Part shown: piece by piece, positions 1 to 11,941 of the stretch
Layout: every line of letters starts with the position of its first letter
How positions within the stretch are numbered: the stretch's first letter is position 1
NCBI GenBank assembly: GCA_964017185.1
Contig: OZ024874.1
Span: 32,960,721-33,024,720, forward strand
Direction: 5' to 3'
Length of the DNA: 64,000 nt
Origin: Rugalucina vietnamica
Taxonomy: Eukaryota; Mollusca; Bivalvia; Lucinida; Lucinidae
Notes under the pieces: generated by a model
What the model was told of the DNA's origin: nothing
Database searches by the model: none
The model's input: only the letters and a program-made list of their open reading frames with translations
Translations under genes and position numbers: made by a program

Positions 1-720
1 TAAAAGGGAGATACCAGTGCATTTATTCAAGGACTTTATTTTTATTTGGTTTTGTTAATTGTAACTTGTGTAAAAAATAAAAAAAGAAACATATTTTAAT
101 TAATTTATATATCCTGCAATAATTTATTCATATCTATATTTATTTTATTGAAAATTGAATTTATTATTCTGAAGTCTTTTGCGAATAATGAGGCTCCCCG
201 AGTGACATATTTTCCCGGACTTTCCATTCACAAGTGATAATAAAACTGAGCAAGATTGTTACAATTTCAGTTCATAATTAACTTTTGTGTGCATAAATGA
301 AGAAACCATTGTGTAGATTTGTAAAATATTTATGTTCAGCATGAGATAAACTGTGTCAAGGATGCGGAGTATTCATTTTCATGCAGTATTTGGCATGTTT
401 GTCACGAGGAAAATGCAAGACAGTCAAAGCAAGGGGCAAAACGATGCTAGAAGTAGAAGCTAGGCCAGACTGAATAAATGTGTGAAAGTTGCTACAACGT
501 GGAGCATGGGCTGTCAAAAGTACAAAACATTGCTACACAACAGGTAATTTTAGTTAATTGTGATTTGTCATCTGGTCATGATGCACCCACTCCCCACCTC
601 ATGCCCCATGCAGGCAATAGTGGGGTCATTTTGACTTGTCCAGCAAACAGTTACACCCACGTATGATGCTCTGCCATGTAGCGACAGCCATATTGATACT
701 CCCCCTTCCTCACCTGTTTT
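1..720. other. No recognised feature
   Basis: AT-rich sequence without a recognisable coding exon, RNA gene or repeat end. It could be intron of ACC or intergenic. Confidence 0.5.
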
Positions 721-723
721 TTT

Positions 724-742
724 TTTGTGTGTGTGTGTGTGT
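724..742. repeat. GT microsatellite
   Basis: Short run of GT dinucleotides after a T tract. Confidence 0.8.
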
Positions 743-900
743 TTACTGTGTGCTGCTACTGAGTCGATCAATTTCTGATCATTACTTCAGAAGTTGTGGA
801 ATTGTCATAAGGTCACAACAAAAGGCGACCCGGCTGCTGATAAAACCTGGGTCCTCCAGGACTAGAATCCGACACTCTACCATATGCTCCAGTCCCCTCT
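743..900 (-). mobile_element. tRNA-derived SINE-like sequence, minus strand
   Basis: On the minus strand, 900-830 reads CTGGAGCATATGGTAGAGTG TCGGATTCTAG, which looks like a tRNA-type A-box region. It is followed toward lower coordinates by ATGATCAGAAATTGATCGAC TCAG, a sequence repeated at about 1538-1561. The B box is weak (GGACCCAGGTTTT), so this is a decayed copy. Confidence 0.45.
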
Positions 901-1362
901 AATACAATACCACTAAGAAGAAGTATTTTCCTTTTCTTAATATCTCAGCTGACGACTGCAAAAATAATCATTGGAGGGCAGTGGCTGGGATGGTGGAATA
1001 CTGGTTAGGTCAGACTATGGATCATGGTTTCATTGGATTTGATCCCCACTGACACTGGCTTATATTTTATCGGAATAGTACTGGTAGATAATAGTTCATA
1101 AAAAATACCATATTATTTAGAATTAGCGCACATGCTCCAATAAGCGCACACCCTGGGTGTTTCTGTAAAAATGACACAGTTTAACTAAGTATTGAAGCTA
1201 AAATGCAGTTGCAGCTATAAACGTTATAACAGTTGCATCTGTAAACAAGCAAACAATTTCTGAAGTTACAAAATTTACCTGAAAATCAAGGTTAACTTTG
1301 TCGTATTTGAAGGTAGATAAACCATAAAAAAGCGATCATTTTGTCATATTCTCTTGTAGAGC

Positions 1363-1460
1363 CAGGGGCTGATTTCCCTCCTGGCACATCCCCAGGTAAA
1401 TTATTGTCAATTTGGTGTGTTACCAGTAAACCATTCAGATTCAGATATTATGCTCATTTC
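1363..1460 (+). mobile_element. SINE-like fragment with TTCAGAT tail
   Basis: It has AATTATTGTCAATTTGGTGT GTTACCAGTAAACCATTC-type sequence related to 40975-41075. It is diverged and has no defined ends. Confidence 0.35.
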
Positions 1461-1561
1461 TGTTGTCACTTATTCCCAGTCATTATTATTATTGTTTTTT
1501 TTTTTTTTTTCAGATTAAAGGCTACATACCTGAGGTGATGATCAGAAATTGATCGACTCAG

Positions 1562-2440
1562 TATCAGAAGATAGATACATACAGATTGACAGAATTCATT
1601 TTTCTGTAAGTCAACTATGCAGCAGTCAGCTACCCTATTCACGACTGTGGACACAATATGGCGTAAGAAAACATGATCACATTAGAACCAGCTACCTATC
1701 GTACCCTCCCCTACCCTGTTCAGCACACAGTTTAAGTGGAGAAAATGAACTGTCAAAAATTACTGCTGTGGGGATAAGTGATTAGATGGGATAGGTAAAG
1801 TGTTACAACTACTCGAATACTGTGACAACCTCTATGGAAGAATTCTTTGTTTCACAGACAACATTAACGAAAAAGCATGTCGATAATGTTTTCACATTAA
1901 ATGGCTTGATTTTAGAGGTGAAAACACTATGATGAAGTCAACCGGCAAGGTTCAAGCTGCAAAGTATGGGACAAGTTTGAAAGACAGTTGAGAACCCGCC
2001 TTTGGAATAAGGCATGAACTTGAAAATTAATCATAAAATGTTCAATTCGATGTGATGGTTTAAGTACCGGTACTATTAAACAGATTCCCCTAAAAGTGAA
2101 ATTAAAGATCTCGCTATAGCCGATTCTATAGATTTATTAGGAAGAAGAATTTAGTTATGACTTAAGAAAACTTACAGTTTCTCTTTGTAACAACAAAACC
2201 TAAGGTGACATACAAAAAAAAAATAAATAAAATGAAAAAAATATGAAAACACCTTCTTATTCATACAGTTACTTTAGAGGAGCTTTTCAAATTCATTGAA
2301 GCCAAGGATTCATCAGGAAAACATGTACATGTAATGCCTGCCCTCTTATACCCTACATTTATGCGATAAATTTGGGTTACATATGGATTATGGGTATAGT
2401 AAACATTTTTTCTTGTTTTTGATCCAAAAGATAAATTGCA
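1562..2440. other. No recognised feature
   Basis: AT-rich unique-looking sequence with no supported gene or repeat. Confidence 0.5.
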
Positions 2441-2448
2441 GGTACTTG

Positions 2449-3180
2449 TTAGAACCACCTCCGCAAGGCGGTTCTAATCTGTACCCACAATCAATGTTTC
2501 GAACAAAAATATTAGAAACATCATATTTTTTTCCAAAGACATTTTCAATTTTTACAGCTGAAAAAAAAAAATGTATAGTGCATGGGCAAGTTTTCCTTAT
2601 GTAGATTTTGGAACCATTACAAAAACTTGCCCATGCAAAATACAGAGTTTTTTAGAGCTCTAATAATTAGAAATTTTCAGCTGAAACATTTTGATATTTT
2701 TCTTATTTTTTGCTCAAAACATAGATTGTGGGTACACGTTAGAACTGCCTGGCTGAAAAATTTTGATACTTTTCTTATATTTGCTCTAAACATAGATTGT
2801 GGGTACACAATACCCACAATCTATGTTTTGGAGCAAAAATAAGAAAACTGGCACGGGTATCCAGAGGTATACCTATTTTTCTTATTTTTGCTCAAAACAT
2901 AGATTGTGGGCACACGTTAGAACCACCTGGCTGAAAAATTTTGATATTTTTCTTATTTTTGCTCAAAACATATATTGTGGGTACACAATCTATGGTTTGG
3001 AGCAAAAATAAGAAAACTGGGGTATGCAGGGGTATACCTATTTTTCATAATTTTGCTCATAACATAGATTGTGGGTACACGTTAGAACCGCCTCAACATA
3101 GATTGTGGGTACACGTTAGAACCGCCTCACCGGGGCGGTTATAATGTGTACCCACAATCTATGTATTGGGGCAAAACTAA
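2449..3180. repeat. Cluster of inverted and tandem AACATAGATTGTGGGTACAC units
   Basis: The motif CATAGATTGTGGGTACACGT TAGAAC occurs repeatedly in both orientations. Two hairpins, TTAGAACCACC-TCCGCAA-GGCGGTTCTAA (about 2449) and the similar one at about 3115, bound the cluster. A separate GCATGGGCAAGTTTT inverted pair lies at 2580-2637. The layout resembles the hairpin head of HINE-like elements and may be a sixth, decayed family. Confidence 0.65.
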
Positions 3181-3369
3181 GAAAAATAGGTATACACCTG
3201 CATATCCCTGGCAGTTTCACTACAAGTATATAATAGTGGGGTTTAGGGTTTTTTTCATTGCATGCAGATGTTTTCCTGATGGAGTTTATACTGGTACCCA
3301 TACCAAGAATTGTATACAAATAAAGAAAAAAAAAGTTATATATATATGTTTGTTATATTAGTTGTTGAT

Positions 3370-3421
3370 ATCATATGTAAAAAGGTACAAGTAGATATCA
3401 TATGTAAAAAGGTACAAGTAG
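3370..3421. repeat. Short direct duplication
   Basis: GATATCATATGTAAAAAGGT ACAAGTA occurs twice in direct succession. Confidence 0.85.
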
Positions 3422-3639
3422 GCAATGACCAGGAAATGGCTTAAAAAGAAATTCCCACTCCATAAACCGAGGGGTGGGAAAAAACTAAAATGACACTTAG
3501 GTACTTATACCAAGAAAACATATTGTAAGCCTAGTGAGCAGCTATTCCCCAATAGGTGGCCACTCAGTTACCTGAACTGAACTAAAATATTAAGATAGCT
3601 GTACCATTTTTTAAGGTTTCTTGCCATCATATTATACAG

Positions 3640-5050
3640 GCAAAGGCATCAGTTAGTTGAATGAAAGGCATCATTGAGAAAAAATATGTTGCAGTGTGCC
3701 GATTTTTTTTTCATCTGGAGAGAAAAAATATGTTGCAGTGTGCCGATTTTTTCTGAATTTACAGATTTTGAAAACGGTAACCGCTACCTTAATAGTTTTT
3801 CAGGCCAACAAAAGAAAAACATGAGTTTCTTGCCTTCTCATTCAAGTATATGAATCATTTTATTTCATAAATGTAATAATTAACATACAGTAGTTCCATC
3901 ATGGGAGAGAAGTTATGTTGAAATATGCGAATTTTACCAAATATACAGATTTTGAAAACTGGGTCTGCTACCTTAATATTTTTTTCAGGCAAAGAAGAAA
4001 ACCACACGGGCTTCTTGCCATCATATTCAGGCAAAGGCATCATTTAGTTGAATGGAAAACATCATTGACTTGCAATAGGTCCATTGTGAGAGAAAAATTA
4101 TGTTGAAATATGCAGATTTTCTCCGAATTACAGATTTTGAAAATGGTAACCGCTACCTTAATAGTTTTTCAGGCCAACAAATGAAAAACACATGGGTTTC
4201 TTGCATTTTATTCAAGTATTTGAATCATTTTATTGAATAAAAGGTATAATTAACACACAGTAGGTCCATCATGAGAGAGAAGTTATGTTAAAATATGTAG
4301 ATTTTACCAAATATACAGATTTTGAAAACTGGTTTCCACTACCTTAATATTTTTTCAAGCAAAGAAAGAAAAAACACACAGGTTTCTTGCAATCATACTC
4401 AGGCAGAGGCATCATATACTTGAATGAAAGCTATCACTGACTTGCATTAGGTCCATCATGAGAGAAATAATATGTTGAAATGTGCAGATTTTCTCCAAAT
4501 TTACAGATTTTGAAAATGGTAACCGCTACCTTAATAGTTTTTCAGACCAATGAAAAAGACACATGGGTTTCTTGCTTTTTTATTCAAGTATATGAATCAT
4601 TTTATTGAATAAAAGGAATAATTTACATATAGTAGGTCCATCATGAGAAAGAGGTTATGTTGAAATAATGCGGATTCTACCAAATATACAGATTTTGAAA
4701 AATGGTTACCGCTACCTTAATATTTTTTTAGGCAAAGAAAGAAAAACAAACAGGTTTTTTTGCCATCATATTCAAGCAAAAGCATCATTTAGTTGAATCA
4801 AAGGCATCATTGACTTGCATTAGGTCCATCATGAGAGAAAAATTATGTCAAAATGTGCAGATTTTCTCTAAATTTACAAATTTTGAAAATGGTCATCGCT
4901 ACCTTAATATTTTTCCAAGCAAAGAAAGAAAAACACACGGGTTTCTTGCTTTTTTGTTTAAGTAAACGGTTCATGCTATTGAATAAAAGGCACCATTGTC
5001 CTACAGTAGGTCCATCATGGGAGAAAAAAAATGTTGAAATTGTCCGATTT
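3640..5050. repeat. ~185-bp tandem array, about 7 units
   Basis: The phrase ACAGATTTTGAAAA recurs at 3761, 3945, 4130, 4315, 4503, 4688 and (as ACAAATTTTGAAAA) about 4876. Odd and even units differ (for example CGGTAACCGCTACC versus CTGGGTCTGCTACC), so the true ancestral unit may be a ~370-bp dimer. No coding potential was recognised. Confidence 0.85.
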
Positions 5051-5059
5051 CGGGGATTT

Positions 5060-5863
5060 AGCTAAAATCAGGATTTCAGGTAACCCCCATCCCAATGAAA
5101 GCATAGTTTTCGGGCCAAAGGTAATCTTTTCTCAATTGTTAATACATCATATTATTGACCTGATATGACTTGATCACTCACTTAAATCAAAAGTTGATTT
5201 TGATTCCTTTGGTTATAACCCTTAGCTCGTGAAAATGATGAAAAATCAGAATTTTAGTCACATTCATGATGAAAAATGAGCTAAAAATGAAAATTGTTGG
5301 TTGCCATGGTAACTGACATCCAATCAAAGAAATATTGTACCTCTCAAGGTTTGGTCATAAGTGCTACACTATGGCACACAAATTGACCAATTCTGTTACT
5401 ATGGATATATCACCCTTTGCATGGTCCTTAGCAAGAGCTGTACTTAATTCCTTAAGAATTTAGAATGCCTCTTTTTATAGATTTATACAATTTGATCGTT
5501 AAAAACGTTATAATGCTGTGGATTTAAGTAAAAGTTATGAAAAAATCACATTGTATGAAATACTCTTAAAAACATCTTTTTCGGCATTTTTGCCGAATTT
5601 CGGCAATATTTCGGCAAAGTGTTGTTTCGGCGAAGTGTCTTTTCGGCAAAGTGGTTTTCGGCGAAGTGTCACGGATCCGAATGTTCCATTGGAAGGAGAT
5701 AGTTTTAAAGCAGTATGTTTTTTAGATACAGTTTAAGGCTTTGTAAGATACACCTTGTAGTTGTAATGCTGCCTAATTGAAGCCCAACTGCTAATCAGTA
5801 ATTGATAAATAGCCCAATAGTTATCACTAAAATACAAAGGATGACGTCTTAATTTCTTACAAA
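5060..5863. other. Mostly unique DNA with a TTCGGC-rich stretch
   Basis: Nothing was recognised except 5578-5675, where TTTTTCGGC, TTTCGGCAAAGTG and TTTCGGCGAAGTG alternate. This is a short degenerate repeat with local inverted symmetry. Confidence 0.5.
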
Positions 5864-6354
5864 CAGTCCAACCTGTCTTAAGCAAGCCCTGTATTAAGCA
5901 AGCACCTGTCTTAAGCAAGCACTTTCCTTTTTCTCAATTGATTTTACAGGTAAATGAAGCTCTATTTAGCAAGCACCTGTCTTATGTGTCCAGAGGCCAC
6001 TAGTTTCTCTCCCAATTTTGGCTTTAAGCAGCCACTTGTTTCATTAATTACATAAAAAGAAATATTTTGACATGGATATTTAAATTCTGTAAGGTGTCAA
6101 AATTGTCTTCACACCTTCCAGATGCCATCATTCATTGTTTATGGTCTCAAAAGATAATCCTAGACAACTTTCCTGGGCATTTTGGAGAATGAAGTGACAA
6201 TTACCACAGACAGTGGCAGTGCTATTATTATTTCTAGCTGAAATGGTTTGGTTAGGACGCTCACCCTAGTGTTAGAACATAACCTCTATTAACCTGTCTT
6301 AAGCAAGCAATTTTAGTATTTCCCTTGGCCGCTTGCTTAAGACAGGTTGGACTG
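5864..6354. mobile_element. Small TIR element, TTAAGCAAGC family
   Basis: The ends CAGTCCAACCTGTCTTAAGC and the inverse GCTTAAGACAGGTTGGACTG bound 491 bp. The motif CCTGTCTTAAGCAAGC is repeated several times inside, in direct and inverted order. No clear target duplication was found. The same motif reappears at 11942-12030 and 15020-15200. Confidence 0.65.
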
Positions 6355-6884
6355 TACGTCTTCAAGACCTTTATTCACCAAAATAACATTATACAGTTAA
6401 TCACGCTGTGGCAATCCTAAACTTTATGAACATAAACAGCCTAACAATTTAAATTACCATCAGAATATTGGCATCGTTAACTCTGTTAAGTACATACATG
6501 TATTTTAGTTTGTAACTGAAATGTTTTTGGACTGATATGACCAAAAACCCTTTTTCTTGTCAAGCTGTAGTGTTCGTCTCAACTTTTATACTAATCTGTA
6601 AACTATTGTACCACTTCCTTTATAGCAAATTTGGTTAAATATCTAAGTTTTGGAGAAGTAAAACACTTTAATACATGGTTGAAATGTTCAATCAATACCT
6701 TAACAAAACATTCACATGTGTTATGTCCCATTGCATCTTCATTCATTCGAGATTATCTGCCGTGATTGGAAGGTCGGGTAAATTGGCAGATCACATGATG
6801 CGTAGCTTCTATAAATAGCACAGCTATTCGATACAATGTATTATATAAGTACAATCTTTGACATACTGTGTCAGGGGGTCGACT
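6355..6884. other. No recognised feature
   Basis: AT-rich sequence without supported gene or repeat structure. Confidence 0.5.
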
Positions 6885-6962
6885 CTTTGGCTCAGTGTTT
6901 AGAGCATTGGATTTCTACCCCGGCGATACGGGTTCAAATCCCATCAGGGACGTGGGATTTTG
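6885..6962 (+). mobile_element. tRNA-like sequence, probably a SINE head or tRNA pseudogene
   Basis: It has TTTGGCTCAGTGTTTAGAGC (A-box type) and CGGGTTCAAATCCCATCAGG (B box with a fair T stem). The acceptor-stem sides do not pair convincingly, so I do not call a working tRNA gene. Confidence 0.5.
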
Positions 6963-7040
6963 TTCCAAACTATGCATCATTACTTATTTATGAATTTTCA
7001 TATTGGTAAGACATGATTGAATCGCCATTTTTTGATTATT

Positions 7041-8970
7041 AGCTCACCTGAGCCGAAGGCTCACAGGTGAGCTTATAGTATACCCATGCTCCGGCTTCTG
7101 TCCGTCCGTCGTCCATCCGTCGTCCGTCGTTCACAATTTCAAAGATCTTCTCCTCTGAAACCGCTTGGCCAATCAAAGCCAAACTTCATGTGGAGCATCC
7201 TTAGGAAGGGGCAAAGAAAGTTTATATAAATGGTCCAGGTCACATGACCAAGATGGCCGCCATGGCTATAAATAGCAAAAACCTCTAAAAATCTTCTTCT
7301 CCAGAACCAGTGGGCCAATTTCCACGAAATTTGGTATGTAGCATCGGGATTGTGGGCCCATCATAGTTTATATAAATCATGACCCTAGGATGACCTTGAC
7401 CTATTTAACGGCAAGGTCAACTTAGGTCGCCAATGCATTTGAATGGGAAAAAATGGTAAAATGCTATTTAATGGGTAAAACTTACTGGGAATAGGCAAAT
7501 GGACAGAAGATTAATGTTAATGGAAAATTTTAGCCCCTGGGGGGTTGTCTGCCCCTGCCCCGGGGCTATATACATGTATATTTCCATAATAATGAAACAT
7601 CTACCCTGAAATCGCTTGGCCAATCAAAGCCAAACTTCATATGGAGCATCCTTGGGAAGGGGGAAAGAAAGTTTATATAAATGGTCAAGGTCACATGACC
7701 AAGATGGCGGCCATGGCTATAAATAGCAAAAAACTTTAAAAATCTTCTTCTCCAGAACCAGTGGGCCGATTTCCACGAAACTTGGTATATAGCATCGGGG
7801 ACGTGGGCCCATCATAGTTTATATAAATCATGACCCTAGGATGACCTAGACATATTTAACGGCAAGGTCAACTTAGGTCGCCAATGCATTTGAATGGGAA
7901 AAAATGGTAAAATGCTATTTAATGGGTAAAACTTACAGCAAATGGACAGAAGATTAATGTTAATGGAAAATTTTAGCCCCTGGGGGGTTGTCTGCCCCTG
8001 CCCAGGGGCTATATACATGTTTATTTCCATAATAATGAAACATCTTCTCCCTTGAAACCACATGGCCAATCAAAGCCAAACTTCATATGGAGCATCCTTG
8101 GGAAGGTGGAAAGAAAGTTTATATAAATGGTCAAGGTCACATGACCAAGATGGCGGCCATGGCTATAAATAGCAAAAACCTTTAAAAATCTTCTTCTCCA
8201 GAACCAGTGGGCCGATTTCCACGAAACTTGGTATGTAGCATCGGGATTGTGGGCCCATCATAGTTTATATAAATCATGACCCTAAGATGACCTTGACCTA
8301 TTTAACGGCAAGGTCAACTTAGGTCGCCAATGCATTTGAATGGGAAAAAATGGTAAAATGGTATTTAATGGGTAAAACTTACAGCAAATGGACAGAAGAT
8401 TAATGTCAATGGAAATTTTTGCCCCTGGGGGGTTGTCTACCCTGCCCCGGGGCTATATACATGTTTATTAGCTCACCTGAGCCGTTAGGCTCACAAGGTG
8501 AGCTTATAGGATGGCCATGATCCGGCGTCCGTCCGTCCGTCCGTCCGTCGTCCGTCCGTCCACAATTTCAAAGATCTTCTTCTCTGAAACCGCTTGGCCA
8601 ACCAAAGCCAAATTTTATATGAAGCACCTATAGGAAGGGGGGACCAATGTGTATATAAGAAATCCAGGTCACATGACCAAGATGGCCGCCATGCCCATAT
8701 ATGGTAAAAACCCTTCAAAAATCTTCTCCAGAACCGGTGGACTGATTTCAACGAAACTTGACATGAAGCATTGATGGCTCAAGTACTACAATGTGTATAT
8801 AAATCATGACCCTGTGATGACCTTGACTTATTTTACGGCAAGGTCAACATAGGTCGCCAATGCATTTGAATGGGGAAAACTTTTAAAATGTCATTAAAAG
8901 TCATTTAAAGTGAAAGTCTTGCAGGAAATGGGCAGTAGGACTGAATATTATAGCCGTTTCACCATAGCAG
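7041..8970 (+). mobile_element. HINE-like elements, family A (two heads, ~450-bp units)
   Basis: The head at 7041 is a hairpin AGCTCACCTGAGC-CGAAG-GCTCACAGGTGAGCT-like structure followed by a GTCCGTCCGTCG stretch. Three units of about 450 bp follow, with CTTGGCCAATCAAAGCCAAA at 7164, 7615 and 8061. A second head starts at about 8469 with one more unit. No 3' hairpin is seen here, so the right side is truncated. The units recur at 29490-33247. Confidence 0.7.
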
Positions 8971-9030
8971 TAGACAGCTCAACTGTCAACATGATTGCAA
9001 CCTGAGCAACTTGCTAATGAAATTCATAAC

Positions 9031-9270
9031 ATTTTGGTCAAGTTCATTCTCATCTCAATTGCTTCTTTACAATTCATAGTGTAATCTTTTACCTGGTGTT
9101 AGAGGCAAAGCTGATATAATTACCCATATTAAGGTATTATGGGTTACACCATTTTGGTCAAGTTCATTCTCATCTCAATTGCTTCTTTACAATTCATAGT
9201 GTAATCTTTTACCTGGTGTTAGAGGCAAAGCTGATATAATTACCCATATTAAGGTATTATGGGTTACACC
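9031..9270. repeat. Exact 120-bp tandem duplication
   Basis: The block beginning ATTTTGGTCAAGTTCATTCT and ending GGGTTACACC is present twice back to back (9031 and 9151) with no difference that I can see. This implies a very recent event or an assembly artefact. Confidence 0.9.
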
Positions 9271-9507
9271 ATAGAAAACTTGTCTTCAGGTATTACCATA
9301 AGGTCCAAAACAAAACTGAATGTGCAACAACAGAAGATTGCTACAAGTTTGAAATTTTAGAATTATTAATGAGAGGACATGCACGCTGGTTATGTAGAGA
9401 CAACCAACACGATTGAGAATAACCGACACAGATGAAATCAATTTCTGACTAGTATTCCAACACCTGTTGGGAATGATCTTTGGAAGGAAGTTGTTCCCGG
9501 ACGTAAC

Positions 9508-9748
9508 ATATGAGCCGCCTCATGGGAAAACCAACAATCTGCATATGCAAAACCAATGGCGCAGACCAGCTTCATGGTAACCGTGAAGCTGATCAGCGCC
9601 TTTGTTTTCACTACTCGTATAGTACAATTCCTCCTCTACTTAACTCCAAAATTTCAAGCGTCAAGCCATCTTCTGTGACGGACAGGCCGGTTTGTGTTGG
9701 ACCTGGTCGGAAACCAAATTGTTGGTTTTCCCACGAGGCGGCTCATAT
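9508..9748. mobile_element. Bivalve-type MITE
   Basis: The ends ATATGAGCCGCCTCATGGGA and the inverse TCCCACGAGGCGGCTCATAT bound 241 bp. The centre has an AGCTTCATGG-TAACC-GTGAAGCT hairpin and GCGCCTTTGTTTTC. MITEs of this ATGAGCCGC type are very common in bivalve genomes, which supports the taxonomic call. Confidence 0.75.
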
Positions 9749-10734
9749 TGTTGCGCATTGATTATATCTGGGTTGGTTGGTCTCAGTCCCTTTGGTTGTC
9801 TCTTGATAACCAGTTTGACTTTTGTAATCTATGAAATCACAAATTTCATATTCCCTCTTGAATGAACACCTATGTGAAAAATTGGAACCAATATGTCACA
9901 TTTAGGAATTGTGACTTATTTGTGTATGTTTAGTTTTCTGAAGGTGAAATTTATGCAGTCATTTGTATCCAATCACTATGGGACTGGGGAATAGTGTGGC
10001 TTTCAATTTTTCTATTTTCGGAATTGTGACATTTATGTATGTTCAATTCATTGTTTTTACGCAGGTGTAATTTATGCACCAATCATTTGTATCCACTGCC
10101 ACTATAGGTCCCGGGAATAGCAGGGCTTTTAAAAATTGTATTCTAAAAACTCTGCTAAAGCCTGGCATGGCGGGGTCAAATTTGTGGTAAAATCCCTGCT
10201 AAAAGCCCAACTACCAGGGGCTAACAATAATGAGGAACAACAATGGGAAGTTGTTCTGATGAAAAACAAATATGAAAGGGGGGGGGGGGGCTTGAATGTC
10301 TGCTGGTAAATGTAGGGATAGTAAAATCAATGTGAAAAATTTGTAACAACTAATAGTTAATTTGAATTGATGTGACAATGTACTGGTGGAAAATTAAAAA
10401 TTAAGTAATATTCCGTACGCTCATGTGTGCCTCTTCAGCTCAGGAGAGCTAACAAACATTTGCTCAGGTGAGCGGACATTGACAAAATTGCTGCTTTTCA
10501 ATACATTGTGTATATTATTATCATGGAAAGTATTACATGGTGTAATACTTTTGATATTAGGCAATTTTCTCGCCTTTGACAATGATCTCTTCACACCTCC
10601 TATTGTAAACTTGTACACTAGGAATATATTATTGGGGAATTATCTCTAGACCAATTCAGTTGATTTACCAACTCCTCAGGTCAAGTTTGAAAGGGACACC
10701 TGATGTATTCATGAACTTGACAAGGTAATTGCCA
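9749..10734. other. No recognised feature
   Basis: Contains a short G run (about 10279-10290) and two loosely similar ATTTATGCA-CAATCATTTGTATCCA phrases (about 9950 and 10070). No gene was recognised. Confidence 0.5.
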
Positions 10735-11781
10735 ATTTTATACACAACACAAGATCGATTGCGCTTCATGATTTATTACAAAACAAAAACCTTTAACTAC
10801 TGATCTAAGAAGTAAATTAATAAATCTATTTATGATCACTAATCTACACTTGAAAATAACATTCTCATAAAACTACAACTACATTCATATCAATAAACAT
10901 ACAAAAATAATACAAAAAACATTTGGCTCCTATGGGCACTGCTCACAAGATATGCTTGCTAAGTTATCATGTTACTGATGCCTTTTTACTCCTTACCCCT
11001 GTTTACTAAACATGTCAGACATGTGCATTATATTTTTCTTTTGAGAGACAGCTAGGATGGGCAAAATGATTGCCCATGCAATGTGCAAGTGCCCAAGGAA
11101 CTGATCCCTGGACACAGACTGTGTAGGCCAAAGAACTGATCTTTGGCAAGGAACTGATCCTTGTGTGTTAAATATCGGTATGCAACTACCAAGGAAATGC
11201 TTCCTTGGACACAAACTGCGTAGACCATGAAACTGATCCATGGCCACCAAAGAACTTATCTCTGGCAGGAACTGATCCCTAGCAGTTTGTGATGTGATCG
11301 GCCCGGTATGCAACTACCACCAAGGAAATGCTTCCTTGGACACGAACTGTGTAGACCAAGAAACTGATCCTTGGCCACCAAAGAACTGATCTCTGGCAGG
11401 AACTGATCCCTAACAGTTCGTGTAGTGATCGGTCAATTGAAAATGATATTGTTATGAATGTTGAGTGGCAAACTGATTGCCTGGTATGCAACTACCAAGG
11501 AAATGCTATCCTTGGACACGAACTGCGTAGACCAAGAAACTGATCCTTGGCCACCAAAGAACTGATCTCTGGCAGGAACTGATCCCTAACAGTTCGTGTA
11601 GTGATAAAGACGGTCACTTGAAGAATGATATTGTTATGACTGATATGCAAAGCAAGGGAGATAACATGGAAATTGGTCATTGACAAAGGCACACATCTGC
11701 AGAGTCCACAGTTAAATGCATGAATGCTTATATATAAGCAATGGAAATAGAAGATGGTTATCTTTTGGGGGAATAAAAAGT
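10735..11781. repeat. Duplicated 1.05-kb segment, copy 1
   Basis: Nearly identical to 15666-16707; the main visible difference is a 3-base CAC indel near 11309. Both contain three internal tandem units with CAACTACCAAGGAAATGC and AACTGATCCTTGGCCACCAA. It ends TTTTGGGGGAATAAAAAG in both copies, after which they diverge. Short open frames inside are repeat-derived. Confidence 0.9.
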
Positions 11782-11941
11782 AAGAAGGTCTTTATTGTGA
11801 GCAGCACCATTATGAATGTTTTACTAATAAATTCTCAAAACAATAGCTTCCTTTTACTCATTTAAATAGACTCTAAGCCTGTTATGGGCACAGAGTTTTA
11901 CCTGGAATCTATACATATATGTAAAAGCAATACAAAGCATG

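Noticed and set aside
6885..6962. Functional tRNA gene
   Set aside because: Internal promoter boxes are good but the acceptor stem does not pair; kept as tRNA-like only.
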